DNA of 64,000 nucleotides from Pseudohongiella sp. O18 (GTDB taxonomy: Bacteria > Pseudomonadota > Gammaproteobacteria > Pseudomonadales > Pseudohongiellaceae): contig NZ_JAJSAR010000001.1 in NCBI RefSeq assembly GCF_021729085.1, forward strand, positions 1,178,001-1,242,000. The letters are read 5' to 3'. Of this stretch, positions 9,125 through 18,402 are shown one piece after another. Numbering within the stretch: position 1 is the first letter of the stretch; every line of letters begins with the position of its first letter. The position numbers were made by a program, and so were the translations under genes. The notes under the pieces were generated by a model that did no database searches, was not told the origin of the DNA, and worked only from the letters and a program-made list of their open reading frames with translations.

Positions 9125-9924
9125 TCACCCGCTTGTTTTTTCCATTTTGAAACAGGCGGAGCCGGTGGGGGTGATCTGTTCGACATTTACCGGTTTGCCC
9201 TCGCTGTCGAATTCGACGTAACCCATGCCGGAGGCGTTGAAAAGCCGCTCGCCGCGTGAAGCTCGCCGCGACGGTAGTAATTGTATTCACTGTCGAACAG
9301 CTCTTTGCTGTTGTTGACCAGAGCGCCTTCGATGGTTTCGGGGTACAGGCCAAGTTTATTGATCAACTGATGGATGGCGGTAAGCATGGGGCCGGCGACA
9401 TCATCCACATAAACCTGGTCGCCAGACAACAGCAGGGCGCCCGGCCACTGATCTGGCTGTTCGCTGCGCTGCGCCAGCCAGTTTGCTGCCGTGACCATGC
9501 CGCCATCGGATGCGTGATGTGGCTTGCGACAGGAGCCGTGCAACAGTTTGTCCGTTCGGCTGCGCAGCACAAATCGTGGCAGAGACTGTCCTGGCTGTGC
9601 AGCATCCGCAGCCCATTCAGTCAGGACATGCCAGTCCTTTGTGTGCCCGTCCAGCCATAGCAGGTCGTACTCTATGAACCGATCTTGCGGCAAAGGTGCT
9701 GCAGGTGTGAAGCTCAACAGGTGGAGATAACAATGTTCGCCTACCCTGACCGGGTGGTGCGTGACAGGTAGCACGGATTGCCATTCATCGTGGTCGACGG
9801 ACAACTGTAGCCGGAAATCAAGTGGGGACTGACTCGCCAGCCAGATGACCAGCCGCCCCGGTTCCATCCTGCGTAGTATGGGGCCTGCCAGTATCTGCTG
9901 GCGTTGTTCTGTGGTGTTGGGCAT
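9125..9924 (-). pseudogene. PhoD-like phosphatase with a large internal deletion
   Basis: The first part (9924 to about 9260, roughly 220 codons) encodes the N-terminal half of a PhoD-like/alkaline phosphatase D family protein, with LLHGSCRKPHH and LLLSGDQVYVDD metal-site motifs and ending near YNYYRRGEL. The frame then runs on as unrelated sequence to a stop at 9187. One frame over, from about 9260 to TGA at 9125-9127, lies a clear family C-terminus (ERLFNASGMGYVEFD... ending KMEKTSG). Family members are, from memory, about 600-650 residues, so several hundred central codons are gone and the ends are out of frame. CGGCGAGC occurs twice at the junction. The product cannot be a normal enzyme. 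Confidence 0.8.
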
Positions 9925-10006
9925 GCCCCGATTATAGCCACAGACGAGGGCGTCGCGTCCACGCCTGAAGCTACACAGGCAGAGCTAGCAGGCGCGGGGC
10001 GAGAGA

Positions 10007-11434
10007 TCAATCTTCGTCAGCGTCGCCGCCCGAATCCTCGATCTCCAGCTCCTTGATCTTACGGGTCAGGGTGTTGCGACCCCACCCCAGTAACTGCGCT
10101 GCATCCCGGCGCCGACCGAGAGTGTGTTTCAAAGCGACATTGATCATGGTGCGCTCAAACTCCGGTGTAGCCTGATCGAGAATGGCCGAGTGCCCCAGAT
10201 TCAGCTCCTGGTTTGCCCATTCCTCCAGCAACTGTGTCCAGCTGCCTGAACCGCTGCTTTGTGCCTGATGATCCATCAGTTCTGGCGGCAGGTCGTCAAT
10301 GCGGACTTCGCGACTGGAAGCCATCACGGTAATCCAGCGGCAGAAGTTTTCCAGCTGACGGACGTTGCCCGGCCAGCTAAGCCCCGTAATGTATTTCTCG
10401 GTTTCCGGGCGCAGCACTTTGGCTTCAGCATCCAGCTCCTCAGCGGCCCGTGCCAGGAAGTGGCGGGCCAGACGTGGGATATCCTCGCGGCGATCACGCA
10501 ACCTCGGAATGTGAATGCGGATCACGTTCAGGCGGTGGAACAGGTCTTCCCGGAACAGGTGCTGGCCGACCAGCTTTTCCAGATTCTGGTGTGTTGCCGC
10601 GATAATTCGTACATCCACTTTGATTGGCGTTGTGCCGCCAACTCGATAAAACTCACCGTCAGAAAGAACACGCAACAGGCGAGTCTGCGTATCGGCGGGC
10701 ATGTCGCCAATTTCGTCAAGAAACAGTGTGCCGCCATTGGCTTGCTCAAACCGGCCGGTGCGGTGAGTCGTGGCGCCGGTGAAGGATCCTTTTTCATGGC
10801 CGAACAGTTCGGATTCAATCAGATCCTTGGGAATGGCGGCCACGTTTAGAGCAATAAAGTGCCTCTCCCTCCGTGGGCTGTGCTTGTGCAGGGCATGAGC
10901 GACCAGCTCCTTACCTGTGCCGGACTCACCGTTAATAAGTACCGTGATATTGGACTGAGACAAGCGGCCAATGGCCCGAAAGACTTCCTGCATCGCTGGC
11001 GCTTCGCCGATGATTTCCTTGCTGTTCTCCAGCGTGGGCGCAGGAATGTCCATGTGCTGTTCACGGGCATGCTCCAGAGCGCGCTGAGTCATGGCAACCG
11101 CTTCATCAATGTCAAACGGCTTGGGCAGATATTCAAATGCGCCGCGGCTATACGATGAGACAGCGCTGTCCAGGTCAGAGTGCGCCGTCATGATGATGAC
11201 CGGAAGACTGGGGAAGCGAGTATGTACCGTCGACAGCAAATCCAGGCCGTTAATACCAGGCATCCGGATATCACTGATGATGGCATCAGGTCGGTCTTTT
11301 TCCAGGCGGTGCAGCAGGTCGTCGCCGTTATCAAATGAGTGTGTACTGACTCCCGCGCGACTCAGAGATTTCTCGAGAACCCAGCGGATGGACTTGTCGT
11401 CATCCAGAACCCAGACCGTGTTGTGTTTGTTCAT
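10007..11434 (-). CDS. ntrC: Nitrogen regulation response regulator NtrC
   Basis: A 475-residue sigma-54 activator. The receiver domain holds DDD (11-13) and phospho-acceptor Asp55 (SDIRMPG). The AAA+ domain has Walker A GESGTGKE (169-176), the sigma-54 contact loop as GSFTGA (Ser in place of the commoner Ala) and FLDEIGD. The C-terminus is a Fis-type helix-turn-helix ([19 protein letters not shown]). It phosphorylates from NtrB and activates sigma-54 promoters under nitrogen limitation. Its gene is 20 bases downstream of ntrB, and glnA lies upstream with NtrC boxes of its own. Confidence 0.97.
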   Translation of the reverse strand: MNKHNTVWVLDDDKSIRWVLEKSLSRAGVSTHSFDNGDDLLHRLEKDRPDAIISDIRMPGINGLDLLSTVHTRFPSLPVIIMTAHSDLDSAVSSYSRGAFEYLPKPFDIDEAVAMTQRALEHAREQHMDIPAPTLENSKEIIGEAPAMQEVFRAIGRLSQSNITVLINGESGTGKELVAHALHKHSPRRERHFIALNVAAIPKDLIESELFGHEKGSFTGATTHRTGRFEQANGGTLFLDEIGDMPADTQTRLLRVLSDGEFYRVGGTTPIKVDVRIIAATHQNLEKLVGQHLFREDLFHRLNVIRIHIPRLRDRREDIPRLARHFLARAAEELDAEAKVLRPETEKYITGLSWPGNVRQLENFCRWITVMASSREVRIDDLPPELMDHQAQSSGSGSWTQLLEEWANQELNLGHSAILDQATPEFERTMINVALKHTLGRRRDAAQLLGWGRNTLTRKIKELEIEDSGGDADED

Positions 11435-11454
11435 GACATATTACTCCGTCAAGG

Positions 11455-12579
11455 CTACTTGCCAAACTGGCCACTGCCGATGTCGTTGGATGGAATGGTC
11501 GGCGTGTTTACCGGCAGGTAAATGGCAAAACACGTGCGGCCAGGTTCGCTCTTGCATTCGATAATGCCTTTGTGTTGATTGACAATTGAGTGTGCAATAG
11601 ACAGGCCAAGTCCAGTGCCTTCGGCCCGGCCGCTGATCATCGGGAAGAAAATATTGTCTTTTAGCTCTGCTGGAACGCCCGGGCCGTTGTCGATGATATC
11701 GATACGCGTCACCAGTCGGTGATAAACCGTGCCGATGGTGATATTGCGCATGATACGGGTGCCCAGTTCGATGATGCCCGAGCGATGTTTTACATGAGGA
11801 CTTTCCAGGGCCTGTACGGCATTGCGCACAATATTTAGAACGGCCTGTATCAGCTGCTCAGAGTCACCCTGAATTTCCGGAATGCTGGGGTCATAATTGC
11901 GAACCACGGTGATATCCATGTTGCGTACTTCAGCCTCGACCAGGTTGCGCACACGTTCGAGCACTTCGTGAACGTTAAGCGTACGGAACTCCATGGGCTT
12001 TCTCGAGCCAACCAGGCGATCGACAAGCTTGTGCAACCGGTCAGCCTCTTCGATGATCACACTGGTATAGTCGGTCAGGTCGGTATCGGCAGGCAGTTCA
12101 GAGGCCAGCAGTTGCGCAGCCCCGCGAATGCCGCCAAGCGGATTTTTAATTTCGTGCGCCAGGCCGCGAACCAGTTCCCGGGTTGTTTCATGTGTAGAGA
12201 TCAGGTTCTCATCGCGACTGATGCGCTCAGCATAGTTGATGCCCTGAATTTCCATGACCAATGCAACTTCATCCATATCGGTCATGGGTGTGATCGTGTA
12301 GTCCACCTGCAGGGTCTTGCCGTGCAGAAGGTGAATCTGGGTTTTGCGTTTGGTAAAGCTGTGACCCTGCTGAAGGGCCGTGCGAATATCCGCGATATCC
12401 TGATCGCCATTGACCATGATGTCGCCGATAAACGACTGATTGAATTGTCGGCCGCTGATGGCCAGCAGACTTTCCGCTGCAAGATTCAGGTAGCGCAGCC
12501 GCAACTGATCATCCATCACCAGGATGGCCGTGGACAGTGTGTCCATCAGTCGGCGGTATAATTTGGTGCTACTCAGCAT
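11455..12579 (-). CDS. ntrB: Nitrogen regulation sensor kinase NtrB
   Basis: A 374-residue soluble histidine kinase. An N-terminal PAS domain (about 8-120) precedes the H-box LVRGLAHEIKNPLGG, an N box (IVRNAVQAL) and ATP-lid motifs DNGPGVP and GTGLGLS. No membrane segment is present, as expected for NtrB, which takes its signal from PII. It phosphorylates NtrC. It sits between glnA and ntrC in the same direction, separated from glnA by a hairpin terminator, so ntrBC may be transcribed both by read-through and separately. Confidence 0.96.
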   Translation of the reverse strand: MLSSTKLYRRLMDTLSTAILVMDDQLRLRYLNLAAESLLAISGRQFNQSFIGDIMVNGDQDIADIRTALQQGHSFTKRKTQIHLLHGKTLQVDYTITPMTDMDEVALVMEIQGINYAERISRDENLISTHETTRELVRGLAHEIKNPLGGIRGAAQLLASELPADTDLTDYTSVIIEEADRLHKLVDRLVGSRKPMEFRTLNVHEVLERVRNLVEAEVRNMDITVVRNYDPSIPEIQGDSEQLIQAVLNIVRNAVQALESPHVKHRSGIIELGTRIMRNITIGTVYHRLVTRIDIIDNGPGVPAELKDNIFFPMISGRAEGTGLGLSIAHSIVNQHKGIIECKSEPGRTCFAIYLPVNTPTIPSNDIGSGQFGK

Positions 12580-12643
12580 GAAATGTCCGTCAGTCAGTTA
12601 ATCGTGGGACTCATTAACGCAGAGATCCCTTCGCGCTGTTCCA

Positions 12644-12677
12644 ACAAAAACGCCTGGCTGGGGAGCCCGGCCAGGCG
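12644..12677 (-). terminator. Rho-independent terminator of glnA
   Basis: On the minus strand a perfect 8-base stem CGCCTGGC/GCCAGGCG (12651-12658 with 12670-12677) with an 11-base loop is followed by TTTTTGTT. It lies about 40 bases past the glnA stop and upstream of ntrB, so it should limit glnA read-through into ntrBC. Confidence 0.85.
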
Positions 12678-12715
12678 CTTTGTTTTAACCATCAGATGAT
12701 AGTGACAAGCAACCC

Positions 12716-14122
12716 TTACAGGCTGTAGTACATATCAAACTCGACCGGATGCGTTGAGCTGTTCAGGCGTGTGCAGTCCTGACGCTTCAGTTCGATGTAA
12801 CCATCTATCAGGTCGTCACAGAATACGCCGCCTTTCTTCAGGAACTCGCGATCCTGGTCCAGAGCATCCAGCGCTTCGTCCAGAGAGAAGCAAACGCGTG
12901 GAATTGCTGCTTCTTCTTCCGGCTCCAGGTCATACAGATCTTTGCTGGCTGGGTCGCCAGGGTGGATCTTGTTTTCGATACCGTCCAGGCCAGCCATCAG
13001 CAGGGCTGCAAAGTACAGGTAAGGGTTGGCTGTGTTGTCACCAAAACGCACTTCGATACGGATCGCTTTCGGGTTGCCGCCCAGTACGTATGGGATACGG
13101 ATGGAAGCGGAACGGTTGCGTGAGGAGTAGGCCAGCAGTGTTGGTGCTTCGAAGCCTTTTACCAGACGCTTGTAGCTGTTGGTTGAAGCGTTGCCGAAAG
13201 CATTCAGTGCCTTGGCGTGCTTGATGATACCGCCAATGTAGTACAGAGCAGTTTCTGACAGGCCAGCGTAGCCGTCGCCTGCGAAGGTGTTCTTGCCATC
13301 TTTGGAGATAGACATGTGAACGTGCATACCAGAACCGTTATCGCCTACCAGTGGCTTGGGCATGAAGGTTGCAGTTTTGCCGAAAGCGTGTGCTGTGTTC
13401 AGTACGCAATACTTGAGGATCTGTACTTCGTCAGCTTTGTAAACCAGAGTGTTGAACTTGGCACCAATTTCACACTGACCAGCGTTGGCCACTTCGTGGT
13501 GGTGCAGTTCGATGTCCAGACCCATGGCAGTCATGGTGTCGCACATTGCGCCACGCAGATCGCTCAGTGAGTCGACTGGAGGAACGGGGAAGTAACCGCC
13601 TTTGACGCGAGGACGGTGACCCAGGTTGCCGCCTTCAATGCTCTTGCTGCTTGACCATGCGGCTTCTTCACTGCCGATCTTGAAGAAAGAGTAGTCCATG
13701 CCAACGTGCCACTTGATTTCGTCAAACACGAAGAACTCGTTCTCAGGGCCGAAAAACGCCTTGTCACCGATGCCGGTAGACTTCAGGTATTCTTCTGCAC
13801 GGCGTGCAACAGAGCGTGGGTCACGGTTGTAACCACCCATGGTGCGTGGCTCAATGATGTCGCAGCGCAGGTTCAGTTGTACTTCATCAGAGAAGGGATC
13901 GATGACGGCAGTAGTGTCATCCGGCTTCAGGATCATGTCTGACTCGTTGATGCCTTTCCAGCCGGCTACGGAGGAACCGTCGAACATCACGCCGTCCATG
14001 AAACCTTCATCGACTTTGTCGGCCGGGAAGGTAACGTGCTGCTCTTTGCCCTTGGTATCGGTGAAACGGAGATCAACCCATTTCACGTCATTTTCTTTAA
14101 TCATTTCTAATGTCTTAGACAT
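12716..14122 (-). CDS. glnA: Glutamine synthetase, type I
   Basis: A 468-residue enzyme making glutamine from glutamate, ammonia and ATP in the cytoplasm. Length and sequence match the adenylylated GSI-beta class, including FDGSS (47-51), the ATP/metal motif GPENEFF (125-131), the HHHE region (207-210) and the adenylylation site Tyr397 in [14 protein letters not shown] lies 8 bases before the ATG. The promoter region carries a sigma-54 promoter and two NtrC boxes, and ntrBC follow downstream, so expression should rise under nitrogen limitation while activity is set by GlnE at Tyr397. Confidence 0.98.
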   Translation of the reverse strand: MSKTLEMIKENDVKWVDLRFTDTKGKEQHVTFPADKVDEGFMDGVMFDGSSVAGWKGINESDMILKPDDTTAVIDPFSDEVQLNLRCDIIEPRTMGGYNRDPRSVARRAEEYLKSTGIGDKAFFGPENEFFVFDEIKWHVGMDYSFFKIGSEEAAWSSSKSIEGGNLGHRPRVKGGYFPVPPVDSLSDLRGAMCDTMTAMGLDIELHHHEVANAGQCEIGAKFNTLVYKADEVQILKYCVLNTAHAFGKTATFMPKPLVGDNGSGMHVHMSISKDGKNTFAGDGYAGLSETALYYIGGIIKHAKALNAFGNASTNSYKRLVKGFEAPTLLAYSSRNRSASIRIPYVLGGNPKAIRIEVRFGDNTANPYLYFAALLMAGLDGIENKIHPGDPASKDLYDLEPEEEAAIPRVCFSLDEALDALDQDREFLKKGGVFCDDLIDGYIELKRQDCTRLNSSTHPVEFDMYYSL

Positions 14123-14215
14123 TCCTGATCCTCCGAGTGATCGAGAATTAATAGTGGCCTCCCCGATCTGAAGTCGGGTGCGGACACAGGTTAAAGGTCT
14201 TGCAATAATCTGCTC

Positions 14216-14244
14216 TCAACAAGCAGGGGAATCGGCACTATAAT
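14216..14244 (+). promoter_or_regulatory. Candidate sigma-70 promoter reading toward thiI
   Basis: TCAACA (14216-14221), a 17-base spacer and a perfect TATAAT (14239-14244) on the plus strand. It would give a leader of about 230 bases to thiI that runs through the glnA control region. The -35 matches only 4 of 6 consensus bases. Confidence 0.35.
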
Positions 14245-14282
14245 GTTTTGGTTGCCGCCTGACCCCCAGTGCACTGAGATGA

Positions 14283-14297
14283 GCAAGACTCATGCCA
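14283..14297 (-). promoter_or_regulatory. Sigma-54 promoter of glnA
   Basis: The minus strand reads TGGCAT-GAGTC-TTGC, matching the -24/-12 consensus TGGCAC-N5-TTGC at all but one base and keeping the invariant GG and GC 10 bases apart. Transcription would begin near 14271, giving a leader of about 150 bases before the glnA ATG. Two NtrC boxes lie upstream. Confidence 0.85.
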
Positions 14298-14358
14298 CAA
14301 TGGAAGGTGTGGTCAGGCCTTGAATATCAAGCAGTTAACACATGCGTCCTGTTTGTGA

Positions 14359-14375
14359 TGCACCAAATAAGTGCA
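14359..14375. promoter_or_regulatory. NtrC-binding site, promoter-proximal
   Basis: TGCACC-AAATA-AGTGCA matches the palindromic NtrC consensus TGCACY-N5-RGTGCA at every specified base. Its centre (14367) is about 96 bases upstream of the predicted glnA start site. Confidence 0.85.
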
Positions 14376-14388
14376 TTGTGCAGCTACA

Positions 14389-14405
14389 TGCACTGGTATA
14401 GTGCC
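14389..14405. promoter_or_regulatory. NtrC-binding site, promoter-distal
   Basis: TGCACT-GGTAT-AGTGCC matches the NtrC consensus with one mismatch at the last base. Its centre is 30 bases (about three helical turns) from the first site, so two NtrC dimers would sit on the same DNA face, as at the E. coli glnA enhancer. Confidence 0.8.
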
Positions 14406-14482
14406 TATCGCCCTGTTTTAAGGCAAGCTTTTACTGACAATCCTAGTTTTGTCTCATATTCCCCAAAATCCAGAGGTAGTTA

Positions 14483-15940
14483 ATGCTTTATGTAGTACGT
14501 TTTTTTCCAGAAATGACCGTCAAATCACGACCTGTGCGTATGCGACTGGTCAAGGCGCTGCGCCGCAATCTGCGCATTATCCTGCAGCGACTGGATGAGA
14601 AGATTTCTGTGGTTGGCAATTGGGACATTCTGGAAGTTGATACCGGGGACCTGGACCAGGCGCTGGAAAGCGGCGTCCTTGATGCATTGCTGAGCACGCC
14701 GGGCATATCAGTGGTAAGGCCTGTGGAGAAGCTCCCGCTGCCGGAGAGCATCGAAGAAATTGCAGAGTCTGTGCTGCTGCACTATCGTGGTGCATTGGCC
14801 GGAAAAACCTTTGTGGTGCGCTGCAAGCGTACCGGCACGCATGACTATTCATCCGGCGATATCGAGCGTCAGGTGGGTGGGTATCTGTTGCACAACAGTG
14901 ATGCTAAAGGGGTAGACCTAAATAATCCCGAGATCACGGTTCGAGTCGAAATCCGTCACAAGGTTCTTTACGTCGTCAAAGAACAGATCAATGGCCTGGG
15001 TGGATATCCGCTGGGAACTCAGGAGCAGGTGCTGTCACTGATATCGGGCGGATTTGATTCAGCAGTTTCCAGTTTCATGACAATGCGCCGCGGCCTGCAG
15101 ACACATTTTGTTTTCTTCAATCTGGGTGGCAGGGAACACGAGTTTGCGGTGAAAGAGGTTGCGCTTTATCTATGGATGAAGTTTGGCTCTTCACATCGCG
15201 TGAAGTTTGTCAGCGTACCGTTCGAGGGCGTCGTGACGGAGATTACACAGAAGGTCGACAGCGGCCACATGGGCGTCATACTCAAACGGCAGATGCTGCG
15301 TGCAGCAGAGCGCATAGCGATTGGTATGCGGCTACGAGCACTGGTGACAGGGGAGGCGATTTCTCAGGTCTCCAGCCAGACGCTGCCTAACCTGAATGTC
15401 ATTGATCGAGTCTGCGACATGATGATCCTCCGGCCATTGATCGTCACTGACAAGCAGGAAATCATCAATACAGCCCGAGCGATAGGCACCGAGCCCTTTT
15501 CAGTGAATGTGCCCGAGTACTGCGGCGTCATTTCAGTGAAACCTACCACTCACGCCAAACGCAGCCGTGTAGAGCACGAAGAGCGTCAGATGGATCCGGC
15601 GGTGCTGGATGCTGCCATCGAAGCCAGTGAATACCAGAGCATTGACCGGGTTGTCGAGGTGCTCAACAGGCGTGATGTCGAGCCTCCAGAGTTTTCTGTG
15701 GCGCCCCCGGAGGCTGTGGTCATCGACATCCGCCACCCCGACGAGCTGGAGCGGGCACCATTTGAGCTTTCAGGTCATGAAGTGCTGCAGGTGCCGTTTT
15801 TCAGGCTGGCGAGTCAGTTTGCGACAATGCCACAGTCACGCCAGTACCTGCTGTATTGCGACAAAGGCATGATGAGTCGACTGCACGCCTCGCATCTGAA
15901 AGATGCCGGCTATGCGAATGTTGGTGTTTTCAGGCCCTAG
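14483..15940 (+). CDS. thiI: tRNA 4-thiouridine sulfurtransferase ThiI with rhodanese domain
   Basis: A 485-residue enzyme that thiolates U8 of tRNA and, in enterobacteria, also transfers sulfur for thiazole synthesis. The order is ferredoxin-like/THUMP (about 1-165), PP-loop ATPase with SGGFDS (188-193), and C-terminal rhodanese (about 405-485). Both catalytic cysteines are present: Cys347 (EYCGVIS) and Cys459 (LLYCDKGMMS), at spacing like E. coli Cys344/Cys456. The ATG follows AGAGG with correct spacing. It is divergent from glnA and shares a CTAG stop overlap with the HupE/UreJ-like gene. Confidence 0.96.
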   Translation: MLYVVRFFPEMTVKSRPVRMRLVKALRRNLRIILQRLDEKISVVGNWDILEVDTGDLDQALESGVLDALLSTPGISVVRPVEKLPLPESIEEIAESVLLHYRGALAGKTFVVRCKRTGTHDYSSGDIERQVGGYLLHNSDAKGVDLNNPEITVRVEIRHKVLYVVKEQINGLGGYPLGTQEQVLSLISGGFDSAVSSFMTMRRGLQTHFVFFNLGGREHEFAVKEVALYLWMKFGSSHRVKFVSVPFEGVVTEITQKVDSGHMGVILKRQMLRAAERIAIGMRLRALVTGEAISQVSSQTLPNLNVIDRVCDMMILRPLIVTDKQEIINTARAIGTEPFSVNVPEYCGVISVKPTTHAKRSRVEHEERQMDPAVLDAAIEASEYQSIDRVVEVLNRRDVEPPEFSVAPPEAVVIDIRHPDELERAPFELSGHEVLQVPFFRLASQFATMPQSRQYLLYCDKGMMSRLHASHLKDAGYANVGVFRP

Positions 15941-17088
15941 GACAATACCGGTACCGACAGTGACAGCGAGCGTTCCAGAAGCCACAGTACACCAAACACG
16001 GTGATGACCAGGCCGGCGGTGCCGAGCGCAAGCCGCCGGCTGAAAGTGGCCCTGCCCAGCAGGGCCAGTATTGGCACCAGCACCAGAACAATCGCGATCT
16101 GCCCCACTTCGACGCCAATATTGAAGCTCAGCAGGCTGCCAAAAAGCAGCTGTTGAGGTAGAGCGAGATCGCCCAGCACGCCGGCGAATCCAAAGCCGTG
16201 AATCAAGCCGAATATGAAGGCGAACTGCCAGGCACGTGTTCTGAACAAGGGATAGAGTATGTTGATGCCTGATATCGCCACAGATAGCGCGATGACCGAT
16301 TCCACAAATCGCCCGGGCAGGGAAACCACCTCAAGTGTGGCCAGTATCAGTGTTATGGAATGTGCGATTGTGAAAGCGGTAACAACTTTGATGACGTCGT
16401 AGAAATACGTGCTGAACGGTACATTCGCAGGTTGTTGCTGGCCGGTGGCGCCTGGAGTTTTGACCAGTACGATGGCCACCAGAAGGGCAAGCAGAAAAAG
16501 GATGTGATCCAGTCCGATCCAGATGTGCCAGATGCCCTCAATGAAAAAGGTCCATAGATATTCGGCATCTGATGGAAGTTCAGTGTCAATCTCATATGTC
16601 GCAGTGTCGGGTGAGAAAACCCTGACATAAGTCTCATCGTTGCTCCGCAGACTGAGTATGCCTCTGTGTGCAGAGTCGATGTCGAACATCAGGCTGTAAC
16701 TCAGGGTGACTTCCGCGACGCCATTGCACAGACCGGTAATCGGCAGGTGAACAAAAGGACCCGCATTCAATTGCTCGATCATCAGCGTGCCAATTTCAAG
16801 GGAGCACGGCTGGCCGTCGGACGCCATGGTGAGGCGGGAAGCTGCGTATTCTCTGATCTGTGAACGGTGCTGGCTAATTTCACCCCATGTAATGGCTGAG
16901 TCGGCGTTGCCATCCAGGCCAATTGCCAGTTCGAGGTCCTCGACGGCAATCAGCCAGTGACCCGAAACACTCTGCTGATCCAGTGAAAGGTTCAGGTAGC
17001 TGTCACTCAAGGTGTGCGCGCTGAGATTGCCCGACGCAACAAGGCACAACAGCGGCAACACAAATATGGACATCAGTCTGCGTTTCAT
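15937..17088 (-). CDS. HupE/UreJ-like membrane protein with periplasmic EF-hand-containing domain
   Basis: A 383-residue protein with a signal peptide (about 1-24), an extracytoplasmic domain (25-175) and about six or seven membrane helices, as in the HupE/UreJ_2 family. Conserved His/Asp residues sit in the membrane part: H188 and D194-H195 (IWIGLDHILF), H243 (AHSITL) and H297 (GLIHGFGFAG). These resemble metal-site motifs in HupE/UreJ nickel or cobalt permeases, but transport is not shown. Residues 59-70 (DGNADSAITWGE) form a textbook EF-hand calcium loop. It is the last gene after the DUF4331 and TPR genes, 2 bases behind the TPR stop. Its stop overlaps that of thiI. Confidence 0.85.
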   Translation of the reverse strand: MKRRLMSIFVLPLLCLVASGNLSAHTLSDSYLNLSLDQQSVSGHWLIAVEDLELAIGLDGNADSAITWGEISQHRSQIREYAASRLTMASDGQPCSLEIGTLMIEQLNAGPFVHLPITGLCNGVAEVTLSYSLMFDIDSAHRGILSLRSNDETYVRVFSPDTATYEIDTELPSDAEYLWTFFIEGIWHIWIGLDHILFLLALLVAIVLVKTPGATGQQQPANVPFSTYFYDVIKVVTAFTIAHSITLILATLEVVSLPGRFVESVIALSVAISGINILYPLFRTRAWQFAFIFGLIHGFGFAGVLGDLALPQQLLFGSLLSFNIGVEVGQIAIVLVLVPILALLGRATFSRRLALGTAGLVITVFGVLWLLERSLSLSVPVLS

Positions 17089-17090
17089 GA

Positions 17091-18308
17091 TTACCTCGCG
17101 CTGCCAGTAGCAATGAGTGTGTCGAGAGCTGCGTACTGCATGCCAGTGCTGTCCGTCCAGTCACGCAGGTTTTCTATAACGTCCTGACGCGAAGCGGCAG
17201 CTGCCGCTTCGGCCAGCAGCAAAGCATCAGAGGGCTCTTTCTGGGAGGTCCAGTTTTTCATGGCTGCCTCCAGTGCGGCTTCAGGACGGCCCTGAATGTC
17301 CAATGCGAAACGGGCAAACTCCTTAACGGGCAAATTCTCTCCTCGCCGGTAGGCAGTCTCAAAATAAACCTCCAGTTCTGCGATCAATGACTCTGCGCGG
17401 TTGCTGTTGGCCGCATCCGGTGAGGAAAGCAGTGCGTTTGTCAGCATCACGCCAAGTTCTACATTACTTGTTGGATCCGGTTCTGATCCCAGCAGCGCGA
17501 TCACGTCGCGGTATCTTTCCTGCTGGAGCAACCACTGTGCATAGTTGTTCAGCAAATAGGTGTTATCTGGCGCCATTGTCAGAGCTGCAAGGTAGTGCTG
17601 GCCAGCCATATCATTTTCACCCAGCCGGTGTGCTATTGTGGCGATCGTAATATGTACTTCCAGCAAGGCCTGGCGACTCATCGGGCGGCCGGAGTCAAGT
17701 TCCTGCGTCAGTGTGTCTAGTGCCGTATCAGCCTTGCCAGTGACCCCGTCTAGCTGTGCCTGACAGTTAATCTGGAATGCTCGCTCCACGCGGTCTACAA
17801 GTGCATCGCAGCTTTTCTGTGTCAATGGGTAGTGAGCCGTTACCAGGCCTATCTGTGCCTGAATCATTAATGCCTGTGCGTTACCTGGCTCTTCTTCCAG
17901 AACGCTACGAAGTTCATCCAGTGCAGGCGCGAATTCATGATTGTGTTGCAGCACGGCCGCAGCAATCAGCCGCAGCGACACCGGTTTGCTAACGTTGTCT
18001 GGCCACTGTTCAATGATCGCCAGCGTTCTACCGTAAGCCCTGGGATCCTGCTCGCTCAGCGCCAGTTGATAGGATCGATATGCCTGGGCGAACAACTCTT
18101 GAGGATTGTCATTGCGGCTGCCTTCAGTGGCGCGCAATTGTTGGGACATCGCCACCACTGCGCTCGGCAGGCGCGTGATGATGGTGTTGTCGTTGTCTGG
18201 TATGTACGGTGCGGCTTGAGCGGCCATGGCGCAGCAGGAAATGCCCAGCAAAAGGGTTTTTCTGAGATTTGGAGCAAAAAGTTTCTGCGCATTTCTGAAA
18301 ACCAACAT
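17091..18308 (-). CDS. Secreted TPR-repeat protein
   Basis: I place the start at 18308 (GAGGG upstream, then a normal signal peptide ending near AAQAAPYIP), not at the longer open-frame start at 18434, which overlaps the DUF4331 gene and adds 42 residues with no signal-peptide character. The mature protein of about 375 residues is almost all helical, with degenerate tetratricopeptide repeats (for example around NAQALMIQAQIG and NTYLLNNYAQWLLQQ). Such proteins usually serve as protein-binding scaffolds in the periplasm. It sits between the DUF4331 and HupE/UreJ-like genes, suggesting a shared envelope job. No enzymatic motif is visible. Confidence 0.8.
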   Translation of the reverse strand: MLVFRNAQKLFAPNLRKTLLLGISCCAMAAQAAPYIPDNDNTIITRLPSAVVAMSQQLRATEGSRNDNPQELFAQAYRSYQLALSEQDPRAYGRTLAIIEQWPDNVSKPVSLRLIAAAVLQHNHEFAPALDELRSVLEEEPGNAQALMIQAQIGLVTAHYPLTQKSCDALVDRVERAFQINCQAQLDGVTGKADTALDTLTQELDSGRPMSRQALLEVHITIATIAHRLGENDMAGQHYLAALTMAPDNTYLLNNYAQWLLQQERYRDVIALLGSEPDPTSNVELGVMLTNALLSSPDAANSNRAESLIAELEVYFETAYRRGENLPVKEFARFALDIQGRPEAALEAAMKNWTSQKEPSDALLLAEAAAAASRQDVIENLRDWTDSTGMQYAALDTLIATGSAR

Positions 18309-18362
18309 GTACCTGCCCTCGCAGCTTGAGAAGTATTCTGATGAGTTCTGAGTGCATAAGAA

Positions 18363-18394
18363 TTCGCCAGACAGGGGTGATCCTGCCTGGCGAA
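18363..18394 (-). terminator. Strong hairpin between DUF4331 and TPR genes
   Basis: The stem TTCGCCAG-A-CAGG pairs with CCTG-C-CTGGCGAA (18363-18375 with 18382-18394): 12 of 13 positions pair around a 6-base loop. It lies just past the DUF4331 stop. Only a weak T-rich stretch (TTCTTA) follows, so it may be a partial terminator or an mRNA-stabilising element lowering expression of the downstream genes. Confidence 0.6.
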
Positions 18395-18402
18395 CAGATC
18401 GC

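Noticed and set aside
9187-9260. A single sequencing frameshift to explain the broken PhoD-like gene
   Set aside because: A one-base error would not remove several hundred central codons; the two ends are joined directly.
14292-14483. 63-codon plus-strand open frame between glnA and thiI
   Set aside because: It covers the sigma-54 promoter and both NtrC boxes, has no family resemblance, and would be an unlikely use of that DNA.
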